A DNA stretch of 64,000 nucleotides from Argopecten irradians (lineage: Eukaryota > Mollusca > Bivalvia > Pectinida > Pectinidae). A model generated the notes under the pieces. The model did no database searches. It had not been told where the DNA came from and saw nothing but the letters and a program-made list of their open reading frames with translations. A program made the translations under genes and the position numbers. The stretch covers positions 30,870,980-30,934,979 of the forward strand of contig NC_091144.1 of NCBI RefSeq assembly GCF_041381155.1, in the 5' to 3' direction. Below, piece after piece: positions 27,185 to 39,128 of this stretch; position 1 is the first letter of the stretch, and the number at the start of each line of letters is the position of its first letter.

Positions 27185-28120
27185 GACTAAGAATCTCTAT
27201 ACTTTATTATACATGTACTGTATATAATCTACATATGTCTTTATATATCTTTATTGTCAAAACTTATAATCTCTATAAGTTCCATAAATCTCACCATTCA
27301 TGAACATACAATTGTGTAATCAATGAAGCACAAGCAGCATATGCATATAAATACAGTCAAACTTATATATACAGACCGCTCAAGGGAGACAACCAACCAG
27401 GTGTTTATATAAACAGATGGTCTCTGTATATACACAAGTCAGAATTCACAAATGAATTCTAAGTTCAAACATGCAACTGCACACATTCCCAAAATTTGTA
27501 CATGTATTCATATGGCTTAAGATTTAAATATTTTCATTTCAAGAGAATGGTTACCGTTATTTGTATATCTTCAGACATATTCATTTCACTTAGATAAATA
27601 AAAACAATATTTCAACTTGTTTTGGGATATAAACTTGTATAGGGACCTCTAAAATTGATAATGGTGGATTAAAATTGTTTTATCACCTATTCACATCCAG
27701 GGTCATTTGAGGAATTGCTAGATGGATGAACTAAGTTTGATGAAAACAAAGAACCCACAGAAAAACCATCAACCTACAGTCAAACTAGCAATAACAACTC
27801 CCTCACTTGGGTTTCAAACTTACAACCCAGAAGTGGAGGACAACTGACATTATTTTGAAACACCTTAACCACTAGGCCACCATACACCAGGAGAAGACAG
27901 TCACCTGTATGCAGTACTAGCATGAATTACTAGTACAAGTACATCCTCAATTTTACTTAAGTATCTTCTAAGAATCTCTATACTTTATTATACATGTACT
28001 GTATATAATCTACATATGTCTCTATATATCTTTATTGTCAAAACTTATAATCTCTATAAGTTCCACAAATCTCACTATTCATGAACAAGCATATAAATAC
28101 AGTCAAACTTATATATACTT
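27185..28120. repeat. Pair of direct repeats of about 120-190 bp
   Basis: The segment 27189-27305 recurs almost exactly at 27969-28086. A following piece (27342-27372) recurs at 28088-28118, with about 36 bases missing from the second copy. A tRNA-derived SINE lies between the two copies, which suggests a local duplication. Confidence 0.8.
27712..27890 (-). repeat. tRNA-derived SINE
   Basis: The minus strand starts with GGTGGCCTAGTGGTTAAGG (A-box type, Ser/Leu-like D-arm), followed by the B-box-like GTTTGAAACCC and a body ending in GGTTTTTCTGTGGGTTC. This body tail resembles the conserved 3' domain of bivalve SINEs. Diverged. Confidence 0.75.
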
Positions 28121-28124
28121 TTGA

Positions 28125-29535
28125 AAACATGACATTATGCTCTAGAGCAATATTTAACATACATGTATTTTCGAGCTTCCCCATTTAATTACCAGGGTAA
28201 TGCAATTTTTTTTATGTATCCAACATTATTACATGACCTGTTTCATATGATAAAAACCACAATGGATTGTAACTAAATCACTCGTGATATCAAAGACTGT
28301 AAATTAAAGCTTCACTACTACCTGCTTTCAATACAATGTTTTAAATGCATTGTTAGCTTAACCTGCATTTCTAATCTGTGCTGATAATAAGTTTAGTTTT
28401 TCTATATCTCAAAAAAGAATATATACATTTATAAACAAAGAATGTATTTGCCTAAATGTAAATCTAATCAAAGTAGTGAAAATATCTTCCATTACTAATT
28501 AACAAAAGTGTCCTCTATGATAAATCAGTTAAATTACCATAAATAAAAGCACTGTCATCTTGAATATTGTATTATATCGTAAATAAGTCATTCAAATGAG
28601 TTAACATTTTAGATATTGTTAATATTAATTGCAATTAGAATTTCAAAGTGTTTTAATTGACTTTAATAAGAATGAATGATTAAAATATACAATGTTAAAT
28701 AATTTACATAAATTTTAAATGTATGGTTCTGTATCTTTATTTCAATAGGAAATAATTACTTTTACTTAATGATTTGAAAATGATATTTGAATCGACAAGT
28801 CTTAAATTAAAAAAAAAACTATGGAATTAATATTAAGCATGTTTAACTTAAAAGTTATTAGATTTACCTGGTAATCTCCAAATATCTCTTCTAAAAATAT
28901 CTTAAAAGAATCAATATATATAACATGTTCATTAACACAACAAATTAATTAGTACTAATTATAGTAGTTATAAATGTTTGCCAGATATGGGCATGCTAAG
29001 GTGCTAGAAAAAAACCACCTTGATACACATTAAACATTAACTTAAGGCTAATGTATGTATGTGTAGGTCTTTAAACCTGGCTATAAATACACTGAAACAA
29101 ACAAAAACATTTATATTAAAGTAGCTTCAGGCTTTGGGGATAAACAATAAGTGTTTAGGGACAACCCCACCGTGCATACATTCCGTCTGACGTAGTTCGA
29201 CCACGTCTCTGGTACTTTTCCATGCGGCATGTGTGAACTTTAATAACATACAAGAACTAGACTATAGGCGCTAATCCAAAACATACCACTTGTAGATAAA
29301 AAAAAAATCTCAACTCATGGGAAAATTTACCGTTGAATTACATTTAAAGTGGCCAGAATTTGAAAGCACATCTTTAGACCGAAATAGCACGTGTAAAATT
29401 AAGATACTTCTTCGTGTGTAACCAATGTTTACATTAAAACTAATATAGTGTACTACAAATAGTTACAAAATACACATCATGTTTTGTGAATGATCTCGAC
29501 GCCAGAACATTGACAATGTAAACAAATGGGATGTA
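28125..29535. other. First-intron sequence of the SORL1-like gene, no element recognised
   Basis: AT-rich, non-repetitive by eye, immediately downstream (minus strand) of the exon 1 donor. No second exon found here. Confidence 0.4.
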
Positions 29536-29540
29536 CTTAC

Positions 29541-29867
29541 ACTACTGTTCCTCCCCGACCAGGACACAACTGCTTGGGAGTGAGAATCGTCCGGAATGTA
29601 AAAAGTTGATGAAATTAGTGTATTGGACCCATCGCCTGTTGAAGTCCCGTTACGTGTAAGGCTTCGGCGCTGTCTAATCGCAAGGTCCTTGTTTCGTTTA
29701 AATCTATCAAGATTCAACTCGGACATGGGTTTCCAATCCAAAACTGAAAAGTATTCATCTTTATCTTGAAGTTTGTGTAAATTTATCTTCGCATGTACAA
29801 TATTATTGACACAATCACCTAAAACAAGGAGGAAAGCCACAAACACGAGTGTGTTTTGGTCGTCCAT
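29541..29867 (-). CDS. SORL1: First coding exon of a SORL1 (SorLA)-like sorting receptor
   Basis: 109 codons from ATG at 29867 to a donor AGT|GTAAGT at 29541, phase 0. Residues 1-26 form a signal peptide (hydrophobic core LVFVAFLLVL). Residues 27-68 look like the propeptide and end in a furin-type site RQRR (65-68). After it comes DDSHSQAVVSWSGRNSS, which matches human SORL1 NDSHNQMVVHWAGEKSN at the start of the Vps10p domain. SorLA is a type I membrane receptor that sorts cargo between Golgi and endosomes and is activated by furin removal of its propeptide. The ATG at 29936 upstream in frame gives an N-terminus without a sensible signal peptide, so the 29867 start is chosen. The rest of the gene continues toward lower coordinates and beyond the window. 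Confidence 0.8.
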
Positions 29868-29869
29868 AT

Positions 29870-32800
29870 CTGGAGTAGTACACTGTTTCGCGGTAAAGCT
29901 CGGGACTCCACATGATTGGTTACATTTGATATGCAAAAATCTGGATTCATGTCATGTGATCAACATTGCATCATACATCTCCATTCATAACTTTGAAGAG
30001 TTTTTCCATTGTTAAATCAAACGAATTAACGTCACTATTGGAATCCCATTATAATTTATTTGTAGATAACTGGATTTGAATAAATGTTCCCAGTCTTTTA
30101 ACACTAAGATAGATCCTAATTTATCTTTTAGAAATTAAATTAAATTTTATAGTTACCCCCGTATCGGCCTCAAGCACTGCTAGGTCAGTGGGCCGAACTG
30201 CTAGCCAAAATATTTCGTCATCATTGTGTACAAATATTGTTATAAAAGAAGACGTCAAGGGCACGATTAATAGGGCTACTACTTCGATAGCACGTGTGTA
30301 ACGGATTTTAATGTTTATATATTGGTAATAACATATATAATCTGCTATTACTCAATAGAGAAACACCACGTTTTTTATCATAATCGGATCAATGAAAAGA
30401 ATAATTTAATTATTATAAAAATATGAAAGAAATTATTTGTTGTAGCGGTTAATTATATATATATTACAATTATCCTCCCAAATATAATCGATACAAAAAA
30501 ATGGAATATATACTAGTAGTTTAAAAAAAATACACACACACATTTTTGTGATTGTAAGAACACCTGTTATTCGCGTCTTTGAATTCGCAGTATGCAATTC
30601 TTCACACAGAAAAATGATATCAATTTCATGTAAATGTAGAAATATTTTGCCTAATTTCCTTTCGGTCCTTGTTGGAACGGCGTGGTCTATCATGTGTGAT
30701 TGATGCACAATTAATCAAGTTAGTGTATGGACTGGACTATCTTCATGATAGCACAGGATATCGTCTGCAGATAGTCTGTCTATATATCTATAGTTGCCAT
30801 GGAAATCGGATCGCCTTGTGTATCGTTACATGTGCATTATATAGGTTCAAAAAAAAAACCACTCACCAAGTAAACAAACATCAGTCCGATATATATATAT
30901 ATATGTATATGTGGGCGAGTCAGGTGCGCGTTTCGTTCTATTTTCATCACAATTATACAAAACAGACGTGTTTGCACCATTGGGAATTCGACCAACAGAG
31001 AAGAATGGAATCAAACGCAGAAACACATTCTGAATGACTGACAGGTACATGTCTGGAACAAAAACTGCTACGGAAAGATAACATTATATGTAATTGCCCC
31101 TTATGTAACTTAGTGGGAAATGATGATATTCATAACATGGGATGGGACACAAATACTAGTATGTTTCTACATGCGAAGACGATACGTGTAATAAATTATG
31201 TCACAGTATCAGCATTTTCTATAATAATAAAAATCTATGGAAGGTGAATTCTTCTTTTTTTATTAATACCAGCAATGCTCTGCTTCCTGGCCATTTCTAC
31301 CTTTGTTTAAAGGATGTAAAAAGGTATAAATCTATTATTTCAAGGCCGATGTTAAAATTGGCAAAGTCACTATAAATATTATTATAGTTTTGTAATTACA
31401 ATTGTACTTTGTTAGTGCAGTGCACACGCGTTCTGCTTCCTGAACTGTCGGAATGTCAAAAACTAGGCATACGTCCAAGGTATTGACTGGCGACCGTGCC
31501 AGATATTGTACGTCATACGTCACAACACCGTATTAGGGAATGCCAAAGAAGTTTATATTTAAAATTATAATATGTTATGTTATAGGTTATTTTATTAGCA
31601 AAAGTCTAATAAATGCATCCAGTCAAACGACGTCGTTTTGATACCTTTCTAAAGACGACATCGTTATCAGATTGCAGCTAGTCAACCTTGGTAGTGTCGT
31701 TTACGGCGAGAATTGAAGTCTCGTCCATTTTTATTGTTTATATAGCAAATAGTATAACTTTTTACACTGATAATTCATTCTGATTACTTGTAGGAATCAA
31801 AATAGCGAGCGATAAGCAAACATGGTGCACGAGTTCGAATTTAATACATGACAGCACTATAGCACAAGTGAATACGCATGTAATTATCCGTAGAGTAGTG
31901 CTAGCACAAGGAGACACCTCGCGTGCGAATATACAGCAGTCTTCCGAACACACGCGTAATACGTAAGAATACCAATAGTTGTTGAAAAAGCGATGCAGAC
32001 ATAAAATTTTAAATCTAACATAAAATGTTACGCCATGGAGTCATGACATCACTAGAAAATCCTATGTACAAATGTATAATATTGTTCAAAATACATTTTT
32101 TCGTGAACAGACATAGGGTAACAAGCTATCTGGCCTACAGTATTGATTAAACGGTACAATATGAAAGAAATATAAGTTGGTTGATAGCTTAAATTCTTGG
32201 TATGTTGCATTGCGAGTGCAAACTCGGTGGAGTTTTCTCCCTTCAGACTTCATTATCCAAAGTATCTTCAAAGTGGTATTTCTCTCTTTGCAATAAGTTA
32301 TATCCACTGGTGTTCTGTTTTGTGGTGAAACCAAACAATGTCTGGTAAAGAACTTATTAAATTTGATTCGTTAATAGAGTAATCGTAATTAGCACAGGGT
32401 TTTGGCACGAATTTGGCAATCGAAATTAGCACAGGGCTAGAACTAATTAACAACCAACTGTCAATATATGGTAATCGAAAGCAACCAATGACCAATACTT
32501 ATGTATTATAATGAACACATATTTATATATTTAGTCCTGGTCATTGGTTGGTATTCGTGCCCAGGTCCATGTGGAAATAAGTACCTTATTCATGATACTC
32601 ATAATTCACTAGGCTACATAAAGTTCACGATCATATTCTAGATACGGAAATCTGATGAAATGAGAGTACTTCTGCTACCGCTATACAAATGTACTAACGG
32701 TACTTTGGTTACCCGGTGAAGTGTAGCGATAAGGTAAATAACGAGGTAAATACAAAACCCAGATCAAGCTTATAATATTTAATCCCCATAGAGTACGTTA

Positions 32801-35250
32801 TACTGCCAGGGTCAACAGGGCACAGAAGAATGATTCACGTGGGGTTTTCCTTTTAAGACAATCTAAAGGATTGGTACCTGGGTACAGGAACACTCTTGAT
32901 CGACATGATATGTTTTGACCGAAGCGTGTCTGGGACACAGAGTGTTAGGTCGCTTAGGAGAACGAAATACACGGTAATAGAACAATTGGTTTAAAAGGAC
33001 AGACATAGAATTCTTTGAGATTTCATTTGGGTGGGTGGGGATCTAATTCAATTGTGAGGTTTTCCAGACAAGACAACCGCACATAGGCCACAAGGCTCCC
33101 TCCTGAATTGAGGGAACTTTGATTTCAAAACACAATTTAAAATGCTTGGATATTTTCGCAATAACAAGCTACGATGATCTCGTGCGTGCAAGGTCAAATT
33201 TCAAATGTTATATGAAAAGAGCTTGCAATTACATGACAATTGACGTCACAACGACGTAAAGTTTATCCGCTAGAATTATTTTTCGGCAAAGAATAGATAA
33301 TATCAAACATTGAAAAATGAATTTCACAAAGGACATCCAATACCCTAAGCTTAGCGTCAACCATAAAATATCTATATTATGCGCTTTGAAATACACATGA
33401 AGGGAAAACAAATTACAAGGGAATAAATTTAAAACTTTACATAAGCACAGATGTTGTATATGATAATGCAAATCTTAAATCCGTTTCCGGTTCACGAATA
33501 ATTTCGTTTATTGGCTAGTAAATTGTACATGTATCTGTGTTTACCTGTGATTTATCACGTGCTAATCGTCTGCTTCGTCATGACTCCGGGAATCCAGAAT
33601 TTAATTACTTTCAATCAAGGGATAGTGAGTTCTCCGGGAACCTCGATGTCCTTTGTAAACATTTCATGGGAATATTGCTATATTAAATTAAAAAGTCCAT
33701 TCATCACGTTGCCCATTAGGATATGTCATTATGTACGTACAATGGTTACCAGCGATGCCTGACGTGTTGCATTATCAATAATACGCATCGTTGGAAATGA
33801 ATGTCGTTTTCTAATGTTGCATCATGCAATTGTAGAAATGATATTGGATGTTCTTTTTTTTTTCTTTTTACAGACATCGTATCAATTATTTAGTGTTTCG
33901 CTGTGGGAAAATCACATTTCCAAAAACGTATTGTATCTATGTTTTTGATAATGGTTTAGTATAATACATCTTAACGCCGTAACGTTGACTTTAGAATATA
34001 AATGCAATGGTTGTTATGACAATTATATCGATTCTACACATCATTCACGGTACATGTCCAGCTCGCACGTGCTGATCACGGTCTAGACTGCTGATATTGC
34101 ATCATCATTCGTGATGGTACAGATGTACTAAAATGAGTTCACTTTTGTTCATGCCATTAGTTTTATTGTCCATTATGTGTAGCCATACACTTTTTTTGTG
34201 AAATCGATTGATGATATGTGTTGCTGTTTGGGTGTCAAATCATATCGGATTTTAGATGTCCCTAAACTTTTCGACACATAAGGAAACATCTGCAAGCATC
34301 AAAACTTGAAAAAAACGCACCAGAAATAATGCACTAATATGACCTTTGACTTTAAGGTTAAAATTACAATAATTGATATATATAAATATATCGGACCTTG
34401 ACTGATCTCTACATGTATATGGAAAAGTTCATGAATACTTGAACATTTTATCATCGGTTCGACAACGATCGTGAATTCACGTGGTTACTAAGGCGGTATC
34501 ATTGTTCCAACTATATTACCATTACATACATCGCCTTAAAGAGCGTGGAAGGAGAATACTTTTAGATAATTATTGAACTTTTCTTCCTATTTCATTCTTC
34601 ACGAAGATGTTCAAAACCAGTCCCAGCACTCCATCAGCTTAGTATGTTTAAAGATCATCAGCGTGAATCATGAAAACATACATTATGGAATGATTTTACG
34701 TAATTCTTTCCCTGGAAACCTAAGGCGGACTTCTAATAACAGCCATATGGTAGAATGGTCAATGAGATATAGGATCATATTCCCATACCTTAGATCGAGT
34801 CCCTGTGGAATTGGAACGCGATCGCTTGAATGTTGAGACGATGACGTGTTTCATACATTTTGTGGTTCGTTATGACGCACGTGTGAATCACGTGACGAAG
34901 GCATGCCGCACATTTACTTTTGTTGAAATGCCATCATATTTGTAAAGGCATTTGTGCGTGAAGATCTCTTCAATAATGTTGAATGAGTTCTCTTGATTTC
35001 CGCAGTTTCTTGACATCCCGCCATACCACGAGAGATTAACCCTTCACAGGAGCTGTGTGAATAACGCTGCATGACGTAATATAGTAGGTCGATGCGTTTT
35101 ACAGATGCAACTCCGTCAGACAAAAAATTGTTGTGACTGAACTTCAATCAAATATTTCGATATTCAAGGCCATTTTTACTCCCAAGATATAACTGCACTG
35201 AATGTACATAGTAGCACGGGGATCTGAGAATTAGTTACAGTAAATATCAT
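29870..35250. other. Gene-free interval upstream of the SORL1-like gene
   Basis: No gene recognised; several short open frames on both strands lack homology or splice context. Small structures seen: a perfect palindrome AAACGACGTCGTTT near 31626, an inverted repeat AACCAATGACCA / TGGTCATTGGTT at about 32483-32550, and a TA-repeat near 30890-30910. The part next to 29867 presumably holds the SORL1-like promoter; I see no clear TATA box. Confidence 0.4.
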
Positions 35251-35252
35251 GG

Positions 35253-35407
35253 ACCCACCAGAGTGCCATAGACCAGTTTTAGACGAATGGGTCTAGATGA
35301 AAATTCAATGGTTCTTTACTGAGCACCATGTAGAATACGATTTATCTATTCCTAATCTAGACATCTAAAACGTCTAAAAATGGTCTATGGACGCCCTGTT
35401 GGTCGTG
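35253..35407. mobile_element. Short MITE with about 30-bp inverted ends
   Basis: CCATAGACCAGTTTTAGAC near 35268 is matched in inverted orientation by GTCTAAAAATGGTCTATGG near 35373. The similarity extends outward to CCACCAGAGTG / CGCCCTGTTGG. About 155 bp long, no coding sequence. Confidence 0.75.
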
Positions 35408-35689
35408 AACGAGCATATTAATCGTACGTAGTATCCAAGAATCTAACTTTCATTAACAATACATCATTTAATCGAATTCTCTTATAAGACAAGCTGATCC
35501 TTCCTCCAATACAAGCGTAACGTAAATTATGTTTCTGTTTTAATACTTCTAATCTAAGTTATTGATGAAGAACCTGGTAATACTTACCAATTAAATATAT
35601 CGATTGTTGTCATAAACTACTTTGATGCTTCCATATTGAACAATTAAGTCAATAAGATAAAAAGATTTCAAAATGGCTTCCACACTGGA

Positions 35690-35990
35690 CCGGAAGACGA
35701 AAAGACGAAAATTAAGTATGTAAATTTTCGGTCTGGGCGAAAAGACGAAAAGACGAAATTTAAGGTTTGTTAATTTTCTTCTTTTCGGGGAGAAAAGACG
35801 AAAAAGTGAAATTTAAGGTTGTCAATTTTCCTCTTTTCGGAGCGAAAAGACGAGATTTTTGAAGGCGAAAAGACGAGAATCAAAGTCGCTAATTAGCGTG
35901 CATCACTTTCGTCTTTTCGTGTTTTATTTTTCGTCTTTTCGAGATACAGATATGATTGAATTTCCTCTTTTCGGGACGAAAAGAAGAAAT
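35690..35990. repeat. Cluster of inverted CGAAAAGACGAAA motifs
   Basis: CGAAAAGACGAAA or close variants occur repeatedly in both orientations (its complement is TTTCGTCTTTTCG) with 25-50 bp spacers. The segment can fold into alternative hairpins. It may be a degenerate foldback repeat; no family assigned. Confidence 0.7.
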
Positions 35991-36035
35991 GGCACAAATC
36001 AGCCACCGTAAGTATGGATCATGTCCAACACCAAT

Positions 36036-36223
36036 CGGATCTCATCGGAGACATTTCTTGTCATCTTCGGAAATATATTCCTAAGATTGACGGAAATTAC
36101 TCCGCGATGTCGCGATTGCTCGAGACCTCTCAGATCCTTATCAATTGTGACATCTCGGAGTAATTTCCTTCAATCTTCAGAAATATTTCCGAAGATTACC
36201 GGAAATTTCTCCGAGGGGTTCCG
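36036..36223. repeat. 75-bp inverted repeat with 37-bp spacer
   Basis: Arm 36036-36111 and arm 36149-36223 are inverted copies at roughly 84% identity with one single-base gap, e.g. CGGAAATTACTCCG against CGGAGTAATTTCC. A transcript would form a long imperfect hairpin. It may be a foldback MITE. Confidence 0.85.
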
Positions 36224-36249
36224 ACATCTAACAGCAAGCAGAGACCAAC

Positions 36250-36400
36250 CAAGGGACATGGAAAATTGGTCTGCATAGCCAAATGGTCTTTTTACAGATT
36301 AAATGGAGTTGTAATGTGTTTTTTTGGGCCAAAGAGGGTGGTCTTATTAGACAGGTATTCTTAATGCAGAGGGGGTCTCTAGAACAGGTTCTTTTCTTCT
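36250..36400. mobile_element. Fragment of the 'GGTGGTCTTATTAGACAGG' element family
   Basis: GGTGGTCTTATTAGACAGGT and CTTAATGCAGAGG are shared with the better preserved copy at 46580-46760. Both resemble the 72-bp satellite unit at 9715-10950. Degenerate. Confidence 0.5.
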
Positions 36401-36487
36401 GTATATATATATATAGTCACCGTCATCATTTCTCCAAGCAAAGGATGTTTGTATAAAATATAATATATCTCACAAAAACAGCCTGGG

Positions 36488-36787
36488 TTGAAACGTTCAC
36501 CAACTTCGCTAGAGTGCATAGTCAATATTCGGAAGAGGAATGTATGGATGCAACAAAATGTATCTCTGGTGAATGCGAGGTTTAAGACTTGGCACGGATC
36601 ACTATGTGCACTACAAAAGAGATTGGAACATATACAAAGTCATTGTGATAAAACTATCAATGAAATTGTTACATCGACACTTCCCCATGTAGTGGTACGC
36701 ACCATACCTGGTGGACATGCACATATTTCGATAATCATTACATTTAGTCATAGCAAGAGATCACAGAGGCACGCGCATTGGGTATAA
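36488..36787 (+). other. 99-codon open frame, no homology recognised
   Basis: One of the longer non-repetitive open frames in the gene-free interval, starting MKRSPTSLECIV. It has no signal peptide, membrane segment or known motif. Without splice context or homologues it may be chance. Confidence 0.12.
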
Positions 36788-36835
36788 ATGCCAACCAACT
36801 TTGCCAAGGATGGATTCAGTATAAGTTAGTATATC

Positions 36836-36916
36836 CATCCTCGATACTCCAGTGGTTACTATCACTGACGTTATATATACACGTCATTGATAGTAACCAT
36901 TTGAGTATCGATGAAG
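36836..36916. repeat. Solo foldback of a MITE terminal repeat
   Basis: Arms of about 36 bp: CATCCTCGATACTCCAGTGG onward, and its inverse ending GTATCGATGAAG, with a spacer of about 9 bp. The arm sequence matches the ends of the element at 61510-61825. It therefore looks like an internally deleted copy reduced to its two ends. Confidence 0.8.
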
Positions 36917-36919
36917 AAG

Positions 36920-38000
36920 TATGACTGAATTTGGCTTTCAACTTATCTCAAAATGTATATGTATTCGTATATGTGCAAATCAATTCAAGATGACGGACTG
37001 TCAGCCATATTAAAAACACGACCAACCCTACAATGAAATATGCAAAACTAGAGAACAAAAGAAACATGCACATAAAATTCAAGAACAATACTCGATCATG
37101 ATCACGTACTCCCAGCGGAATAAAAGTTACAACGCGAATTCTATAAAGGTCAACGTATGTAAAACGACTATTAAAACTAAAGGCAGCGGTCATTGAGGAC
37201 ATCGAGTAAGGATTATAATGTATACCTTCTATAGTCATTTCCTTAATATTGTTGAATTAAAGACGAATGATCGTAACACACAATCGATAGGATTGTGTAT
37301 CAGTAATCTATCATAACTCCAGTAAAAAGATATAATATCGGTTCAGAAAAAACCAATACCAATGAACTATCCGATGTCGGTCGTAGATGACAATTTAAGG
37401 AGTGTAATCCGGTATAGACCAAGGCATCACAAACAAACAGAGTGATACTCATACACAGTATATGGTACCACGGGTACGTGAATTATAGAAACCAGGGCGG
37501 ACTATGTGGACCACAGTGGTCGACGATGTATTGTTTAAACTTTGTTAAGATCCATACACATTTTTTGGCCTGCTTGATAATAACATCGTTTGCAGTCATT
37601 TACGTTATTTTTGCTTATTTGGCCCTTACTAGAACGTTGTTTGGCATTTAAGCAATGATTTCGATTTTTTAAAAATATCTTCTTCTATTTTAACGGAATC
37701 CAAAAGAAAGCTCACCTACCCCTTTCCATATTTTCACTTTTATGACGAAACGTCCACGACAAAAGCTACTAACTTTGCATTAGGCCAAGGTCTGAGGAAA
37801 TGTCTTCAGTCCGAAAGCCGTATGATACCCCAGACTCTGTGCATGTTTATCTGCTTTCAAGCATAGTATCAACACATTGTAATTGTTAATGACTAAGGGT
37901 ATCTCGAGCGGAGCGTAATAAAGTTTTTCCTAAATTTTCTTACAATAGCGAATTTTTTATGAAAGAACATATATATTTCAGTCTTATCCGCATCCTGTAC
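36920..38000. other. Non-coding spacer
   Basis: A minus-strand open frame of 96 codons at 36948-37238 contains a hydrophobic stretch but resembles nothing known. No other feature seen. Confidence 0.35.
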
Positions 38001-38004
38001 ACAC

Positions 38005-38720
38005 TTATTAGGAAAGCTTCACATGACATCACTCATCAGGAAAGTTTCACATAACATCACTCATAAGGACATTTTCACATAACATCAGTCATAAGGACAG
38101 CTTTGTACAGCATCACTCATCAGGAAAATTCACAAAACATCACTCATCAGGAAAATTCACAAAACATCACTCATCAGGAAAGCTTCACATAACATCACTC
38201 ACCAGGAAAGCTTCACATAACATCCTTCATCAGGAAAGCTTCACATAACATCCTTCATCAGGAAAGCTTCACATAACATCACTCATCAGGACAGCTTCAC
38301 ATAACATCACTCATCAGGACAGCTTCACATAACATCGCCCATCAGAAAAGCTTCACAAAACATCACTCATCAGGAACGCTTCACAAAACATCACTCATCA
38401 GGAACGCTTCACAAACATCATTCCTCATCAGGAAAGTTTCACAAAACAACACTCATCAGGAAAGCTTCACATAACATCACTCATAAGTACAACTTTATAT
38501 AGCATCACTCATTAGGAATGCTTCACTTAACATCACTCATCATGACAGCTTCACATAGCATCGCCCATCAGGAAAGCTTCACATAACATCACTCATCAGG
38601 AAAGCTTCACAAAACATCACTCATCAGGAAAGGTTCACAGAACATTACTCATCAGGAAAGCTTTACATAACATCACTCATCAGGAACGCTTCACAAGACG
38701 TAAAGACGTAAATCATCAGG
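38005..38720. repeat. 28-bp minisatellite array, about 25 units
   Basis: Unit CTTCACATAACATCACTCAT + CAGGAAAG, 28 bp (e.g. 38181 and 38209). Lies about 330 bp upstream of the lipocalin promoter. Confidence 0.95.
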
Positions 38721-39047
38721 AAAACATAGTAAACGAGAACACATAGCATCCCAGCAATGATCTATATTGAACTTTAATTGTTGGACTTGTTTTTAATTCT
38801 ACTGTCATATAAAATCTGGCATTCAGTATATGTTGAAAATAGGGAGTCATGTTTTGTGTTATAGTCTAGAAAAGTTGTTGTTTTAAATGTGACCTTGGAC
38901 ACACCACACTATCTTCAACGCGATTATCGTCGCACGTGTACTTTACCAAACATGTACTTATAGATATCACAAACACGTGTACAGTACCACATTTCATAAA
39001 GTAAATATTTTGCTAAATGAGATAAGTTATCTAGTCCGATTATGCCT

Positions 39048-39054
39048 TATATAA
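39048..39054 (+). promoter_or_regulatory. Putative TATA box of the lipocalin gene
   Basis: TATATAA inside the palindrome CTTATATAAG, 75 bases before the ATG at 39129, followed by a (TA)n run. Position and consensus fit a TATA promoter; the start site would fall near 39080. Not proven. Confidence 0.45.
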
Positions 39055-39128
39055 GCAAGATAAATATATATATATATATATATACTGTACCCGTGCAAGA
39101 TACTGACATTAATAACACGACACCAAGC

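Noticed and set aside
30669-31037. 122-codon plus-strand open frame
   Set aside because: Contains low-complexity IYIYMYM from a TA repeat, no motif, and no splice support.
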